From contig CAMWYL010000140.1 in NCBI GenBank assembly GCA_947178465.1, positions 1 to 8,026 of the forward strand: a stretch of DNA of 8,026 nt, written 5' to 3'. Shown here one piece after another: positions 5,995 through 8,026 of the stretch. The position numbers and the translations under genes were made by a program. The notes below the pieces were generated by a model. The model saw nothing but the letters and a program-made list of their open reading frames with translations. It made no database searches and was not told the DNA's origin. Each line of letters begins with the position of its first letter. The first letter of the stretch is position 1. This DNA is from an uncultured Lachnospiraceae bacterium (lineage in GTDB: Bacteria; Bacillota; Clostridia; Lachnospirales; Lachnospiraceae).

Positions 5995-6075
5995 GGTAGT
6001 TATACTTGCGATGCACTGCAAAGCATCATATCTTGCCAAGTCGGTCCGGCATTATGAATAAATAATTGGAAATAC

Positions 6076-6104
6076 AGTATAGCAGGCGCAGAAAATCATG
6101 TCAA
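6076..6104 (-). promoter_or_regulatory. Near-consensus promoter of the ABC exporter operon
   Basis: On the minus strand a perfect TTGACA (6099-6104) is followed, after exactly 17 bases, by TATACT (6076-6081). The region behind the -35 is almost pure A/T (6105-6138), as in UP elements. Transcription near 6069 gives a leader of about 90 bases. High constitutive strength would be expected unless repressed. Confidence 0.85.
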
Positions 6105-6106
6105 TA

Positions 6107-6135
6107 ATTTTTAAAAATCAATAAATATGATTTTT
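6107..6135. promoter_or_regulatory. AT-rich overlapping palindromes between divergent promoters
   Basis: ATTTTTAAAAAT (6107-6118) is a perfect palindrome. It overlaps an 8-base dyad AAAAATCA/TGATTTTT (6113-6120 and 6128-6135, seven-base spacer). They lie just upstream of the ABC -35 box and between it and the HAD promoter. They may be an UP element, an operator for either direction, or simply A/T-rich sequence. Confidence 0.35.
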
Positions 6136-6157
6136 TAATCCTGTTTTCGTGAGCAGG

Positions 6158-6186
6158 TTGCTATTTTTCCTGTGCTTGCGTATACT
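6158..6186 (+). promoter_or_regulatory. Promoter of the HAD hydrolase gene
   Basis: TTGCTA (6158-6163) and TATACT (6181-6186) are 17 bases apart. The -10 matches five of six and the -35 four of six consensus bases. The sequence TATACTGTA also occurs at the divergent ABC -10 (minus strand, 6073-6081). Confidence 0.5.
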
Positions 6187-6218
6187 GTAGGATAGGTTTA
6201 TGCAATTGGTTTCACGGC

Positions 6219-6246
6219 AGGCGGCAGGGGCTGCGGCCTTGTTTGG
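6219..6246 (+). terminator. Leader hairpin with U-rich tail before the HAD gene
   Basis: AGGC-g-GCAG (6219-6227) pairs with CTGC-g-GCCT (6231-6239) around a GGG loop, with one G-G mismatch. TTGTTT follows at 6239-6244. It lies in the predicted leader, about 30 bases before the ribosome binding site, and could be a weak attenuator. No anti-terminator or leader peptide is obvious. Confidence 0.35.
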
Positions 6247-6269
6247 ATAAGAATGGTACGAACCGGATA

Positions 6270-6275
6270 AGGAGG
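6270..6275 (+). promoter_or_regulatory. Ribosome binding site deciding the HAD start
   Basis: AGGAGG is eight bases before the ATG at 6284 and only two before an in-frame TTG at 6278, so the ATG is the start. Confidence 0.85.
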
Positions 6276-6283
6276 ATTTGCAA

Positions 6284-7000
6284 ATGATAAAAGCTGTGTT
6301 TTTGGATTTTTATGGTACGGTAGTGCACGAGGACGGTGAAGTTATCAAAAAAATCACCCAAATAATTATGGAAACAGGCGCTGCTGATGATAAAAATAAG
6401 ATCGGTGCTTTCTGGTGGAATGCATTTCAGACAATGTTTCAGAACGCTTATGGGACAAGCTTTGAAACGCAGAGGGTATTGGAATACAAATCCTTGGAAA
6501 AAACGCTGCATACGTTTCATTCAAACGCCAATCCGGTCCAACTAAGCGAGATGATGTTTGCGCATTGGATAAAGCCCCCGATTTTTGCCGAGTCAAAGGA
6601 ATTTTTTGAGACGTGTCCGGTGCCGATTTATATTGTCTCCAATATAGATACAGATGATATATTAAGCGCTCTGAAATATCACGGCTTAGAGCCTGCCGGC
6701 GTTTTTACAAGTGAGGACGCAAAATCATATAAGCCCCGAAAAGAGCTGTTTGAATTGGCGCTTGGGTCAACCGGGCTGAAATGCGGCGAAGTCGTCCATA
6801 TCGGGGATTCCCTGAGTAGTGATGTAAAGGGTGCGGGGGCATTGGGAATCAATACAATATGGCTCAACAGGTCGGCAAAGGAGGTTCCGGCAGGTGTCAT
6901 CGCAATAGGAAATCTGCTTGAGGCATATGAGACGGATTTTTTCCGGATGTGCCGGGAGAAGATTGTTTCCGATAACGGCAACAAAAAGAAGGCGAACTAA
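6284..7000 (+). CDS. HAD-superfamily hydrolase with DFYGT motif
   Basis: A 238-residue cytosolic hydrolase of the haloacid dehalogenase superfamily, subfamily IA. Motif I is VFLDFYGT (5-12): nucleophile D8 is present, but the usual second Asp is Tyr (Y10), as in L-2-haloacid dehalogenases and some other family branches. Motif II is IVSN with S119, motif III is K150 in SYKPRKE, and motif IV is GDSLSSD with D175 and D180. Residues of about 15-100 form the helical cap between motifs I and II. All but the second motif-I Asp fit a phosphatase, so substrate type (phosphate ester or other) cannot be settled by eye. It ends by overlapping the convergent degV stop codon by four bases. It is divergent from the ABC operon; a functional link is not shown. 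Confidence 0.88.
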   Translation: MIKAVFLDFYGTVVHEDGEVIKKITQIIMETGAADDKNKIGAFWWNAFQTMFQNAYGTSFETQRVLEYKSLEKTLHTFHSNANPVQLSEMMFAHWIKPPIFAESKEFFETCPVPIYIVSNIDTDDILSALKYHGLEPAGVFTSEDAKSYKPRKELFELALGSTGLKCGEVVHIGDSLSSDVKGAGALGINTIWLNRSAKEVPAGVIAIGNLLEAYETDFFRMCREKIVSDNGNKKKAN

Positions 7001-7013
7001 TGTATCGCCTTCT
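6987..7013 (-). terminator. Intrinsic terminator of degV, lying over both stop codons
   Basis: AGAAGGCGA (6987-6995) and TCGCCTTCT (7005-7013) are perfect 9-base arms with a nine-base loop that contains both stop codons. On the minus strand the stem runs directly into TTTTGTTG (6986 downwards), as expected for a Rho-independent terminator of degV. The left arm and the T-run are also the last codons of the HAD gene. In the plus direction there is no T-run. Confidence 0.75.
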
Positions 7014-7899
7014 CTATAACGCCAAACCCCAGCGGGTAGGGGCCCGTGTGTACACCGATGGTCGCGCCAATCTGATAAGTGGGAATTTCCTCTATCGCAT
7101 GGCCCTTTTCCCGTAAAACAGCCAGCGCGTGGTCGCGGAAGGCAATACCCTCCTCGCGGTCATAGCCGTATCCCACCGAGATACTGAAGCACTCGCTTCC
7201 CAGCCTGCTTTCCTTTAAATATTCCAATAAAAGTTCCAATGCCTTCTGGGTTGTGCGCTTGCGCCCTCTGTCAATGCCGGAGGGGAAGATTTCCCCCTGC
7301 TTCAGGGTAATAATAGGGCGAATATCCAAGACGCTTCCCGCTACGGCCGCAACCTTTCCGACACGCCCGCCATGCTTGAGGTATTCCATATTTCCGACCG
7401 TAAAGAAAATTCTTCCGGTGCTTTTGATTTCCTCAAGACGGGCAACGGCGTCCTCGTAGCTTGCGCCGCTGTCCCGCAGCGCAACGGCCTCCAATACATA
7501 CTGCCCCTGGAGCACGGTGTCGATGGTGGAGTCAATGACGGTGATTTGGGCCTGTGGATATTTTTCCAATACAAGCTCCCGCGCGTTTAAAGCCGACTGC
7601 ATGGAACCGCTGAACTTCGTGGTAATGCAGATGCAGATGACGGGCATTCCGTCCTCTGCAAAGGGGAGGAACACTTCCTCATAATCATGGATGGAGGGCA
7701 TGGAGGACTTGGGATATACGCCCTTTCTGTCAACCATCTGCTGATAAAAGTCGCGGATATCGATTTCCACATTTTCCTTCATGTAATGAGTGTCGTCGAA
7801 GGATACATAGAACGGTACTACCGTTACATTCTTTTCCCGGACCAGTTCGGTAGGGAGGTCACAGGAGCCGTCGCTGATAATATGAAATGCTTCACGCAT
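6997..7899 (-). CDS. degV: DegV family fatty-acid-binding protein
   Basis: A 300-residue cytosolic protein of the DegV (FakB-like) family, which binds a fatty acid in a buried tunnel and, in characterised Gram-positives, presents it to the FakA kinase. Family motifs are in order: SDGSCDLP (9-16), SSMPS (65-69, equivalent to TSQPS), TTKFSGSMQSA (93-103), YLKHGGRVGK (173-182) and IGATIGVHTGP (277-287). The lipid-contacting Ser and the late HTGP loop are therefore intact. The start at 7899 gives the usual family length; a frame from 7953 adds 18 residues without a family counterpart and reads through the dyad upstream. The ribosome binding site (AAGG, about ten bases before the ATG) is weaker than its neighbours'. 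No fakA is visible in the window. Many clostridia carry several DegV paralogues with different lipid preferences. Confidence 0.93.
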   Translation of the reverse strand: MREAFHIISDGSCDLPTELVREKNVTVVPFYVSFDDTHYMKENVEIDIRDFYQQMVDRKGVYPKSSMPSIHDYEEVFLPFAEDGMPVICICITTKFSGSMQSALNARELVLEKYPQAQITVIDSTIDTVLQGQYVLEAVALRDSGASYEDAVARLEEIKSTGRIFFTVGNMEYLKHGGRVGKVAAVAGSVLDIRPIITLKQGEIFPSGIDRGRKRTTQKALELLLEYLKESRLGSECFSISVGYGYDREEGIAFRDHALAVLREKGHAIEEIPTYQIGATIGVHTGPYPLGFGVIEKAIH

Positions 7900-7937
7900 G
7901 ATAATCAACCTTTCGTTTACGAATTTTATTTTGCACG

Positions 7938-7957
7938 TATTGTGGCGGTTCACAATA
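7938..7957. promoter_or_regulatory. Dyad upstream of degV, possible operator
   Basis: TATTGTG (7938-7944) and CACAATA (7951-7957) are perfect 7-base arms around GCGGTT. It starts 39 bases upstream of the degV start, within the expected leader or just after the promoter, a suitable position for a repressor. I do not recognise the regulator. Confidence 0.4.
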
Positions 7958-7979
7958 ATAAAACGCCTTACTGATACAT

Positions 7980-8008
7980 AGGATACTACGTTTGCGTAAA
8001 AAAATCAA
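7980..8008 (-). promoter_or_regulatory. Tentative degV promoter
   Basis: TTGATT (8003-8008) and TATCCT (7980-7985) on the minus strand are 17 bases apart, each matching four of six consensus bases. An alternative -10, TATTAT, lies nearer the gene but lacks a -35. This is the weakest promoter call in the window. Confidence 0.3.
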
Positions 8009-8026
8009 TCTGTTTCACACATATAT

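Noticed and set aside
6010..6027. GATGC/GCATC hairpin in the ABC operon leader as a regulatory element
   Set aside because: Only five base pairs with an eight-base loop; too weak to support a claim.
7938..7957. A Rex (redox) operator before degV
   Set aside because: The TTGTG...CACAA arms look similar, but the gap is six bases, whereas the Rex site TTGTGAA-N4-TTCACAA needs eight between the same arms, and the inner AA/TT is incomplete.
1..8026. CRISPR array, tRNA, rRNA, transposase or phage genes
   Set aside because: No regularly spaced direct repeats, no cloverleaf or rRNA-like sequence, and no recombinase or phage proteins among the supported genes.

Overview
The window looks like an ordinary stretch of a Gram-positive, clostridial-type chromosome, most likely Lachnospiraceae-like. 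That placement is inferred from strong AGGAGG-type ribosome binding sites, TTGACA/TATACT-type promoters, moderate GC and the gene families present. I see no rRNA, tRNA, CRISPR array, integrase or transposase gene. Ten protein genes are supported. For seven of them the ribosome binding site points to a start downstream of the longest open frame, and the starts given here follow those sites.

Left part (1-3300): an unrecognised 95-residue protein on the plus strand converges on a minus-strand pair. That pair is a bacterial-PH-domain membrane protein followed by a secreted glycosyl-hydrolase-like GHL10 (DUF187) protein. Divergent from the pair is an acylphosphatase, followed by a zinc-ribbon protein with its own near-consensus promoter.

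Middle (3300-6110): a minus-strand three-gene operon encodes an ABC-2 type exporter: an ATPase (COG4586-like), a first permease (COG4587-like) and a second permease (COG3694-like). The promoter is TTGACA-17-TATACT. The ATPase stop codon overlaps the ribosome binding site of the first permease. The two permease genes are separated by 175 bases packed with four successive stem-loops, including a roughly 100-base palindromic element with 10-base terminal inverted repeats and internal duplications. This is the least ordinary thing in the window.

Right part (6110-8026): divergent from the ABC operon is a HAD-family hydrolase gene with a hairpin plus U-rich stretch in its leader. It converges on a degV gene (fatty-acid-binding protein). 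The two genes overlap by four bases at their stop codons, and one hairpin spanning both stops serves as an apparent intrinsic terminator for degV. No novel protein system is evident. The observations worth following are mostly RNA- or DNA-structural: the inter-permease element, hairpins over stop codons, and dyads at promoters.
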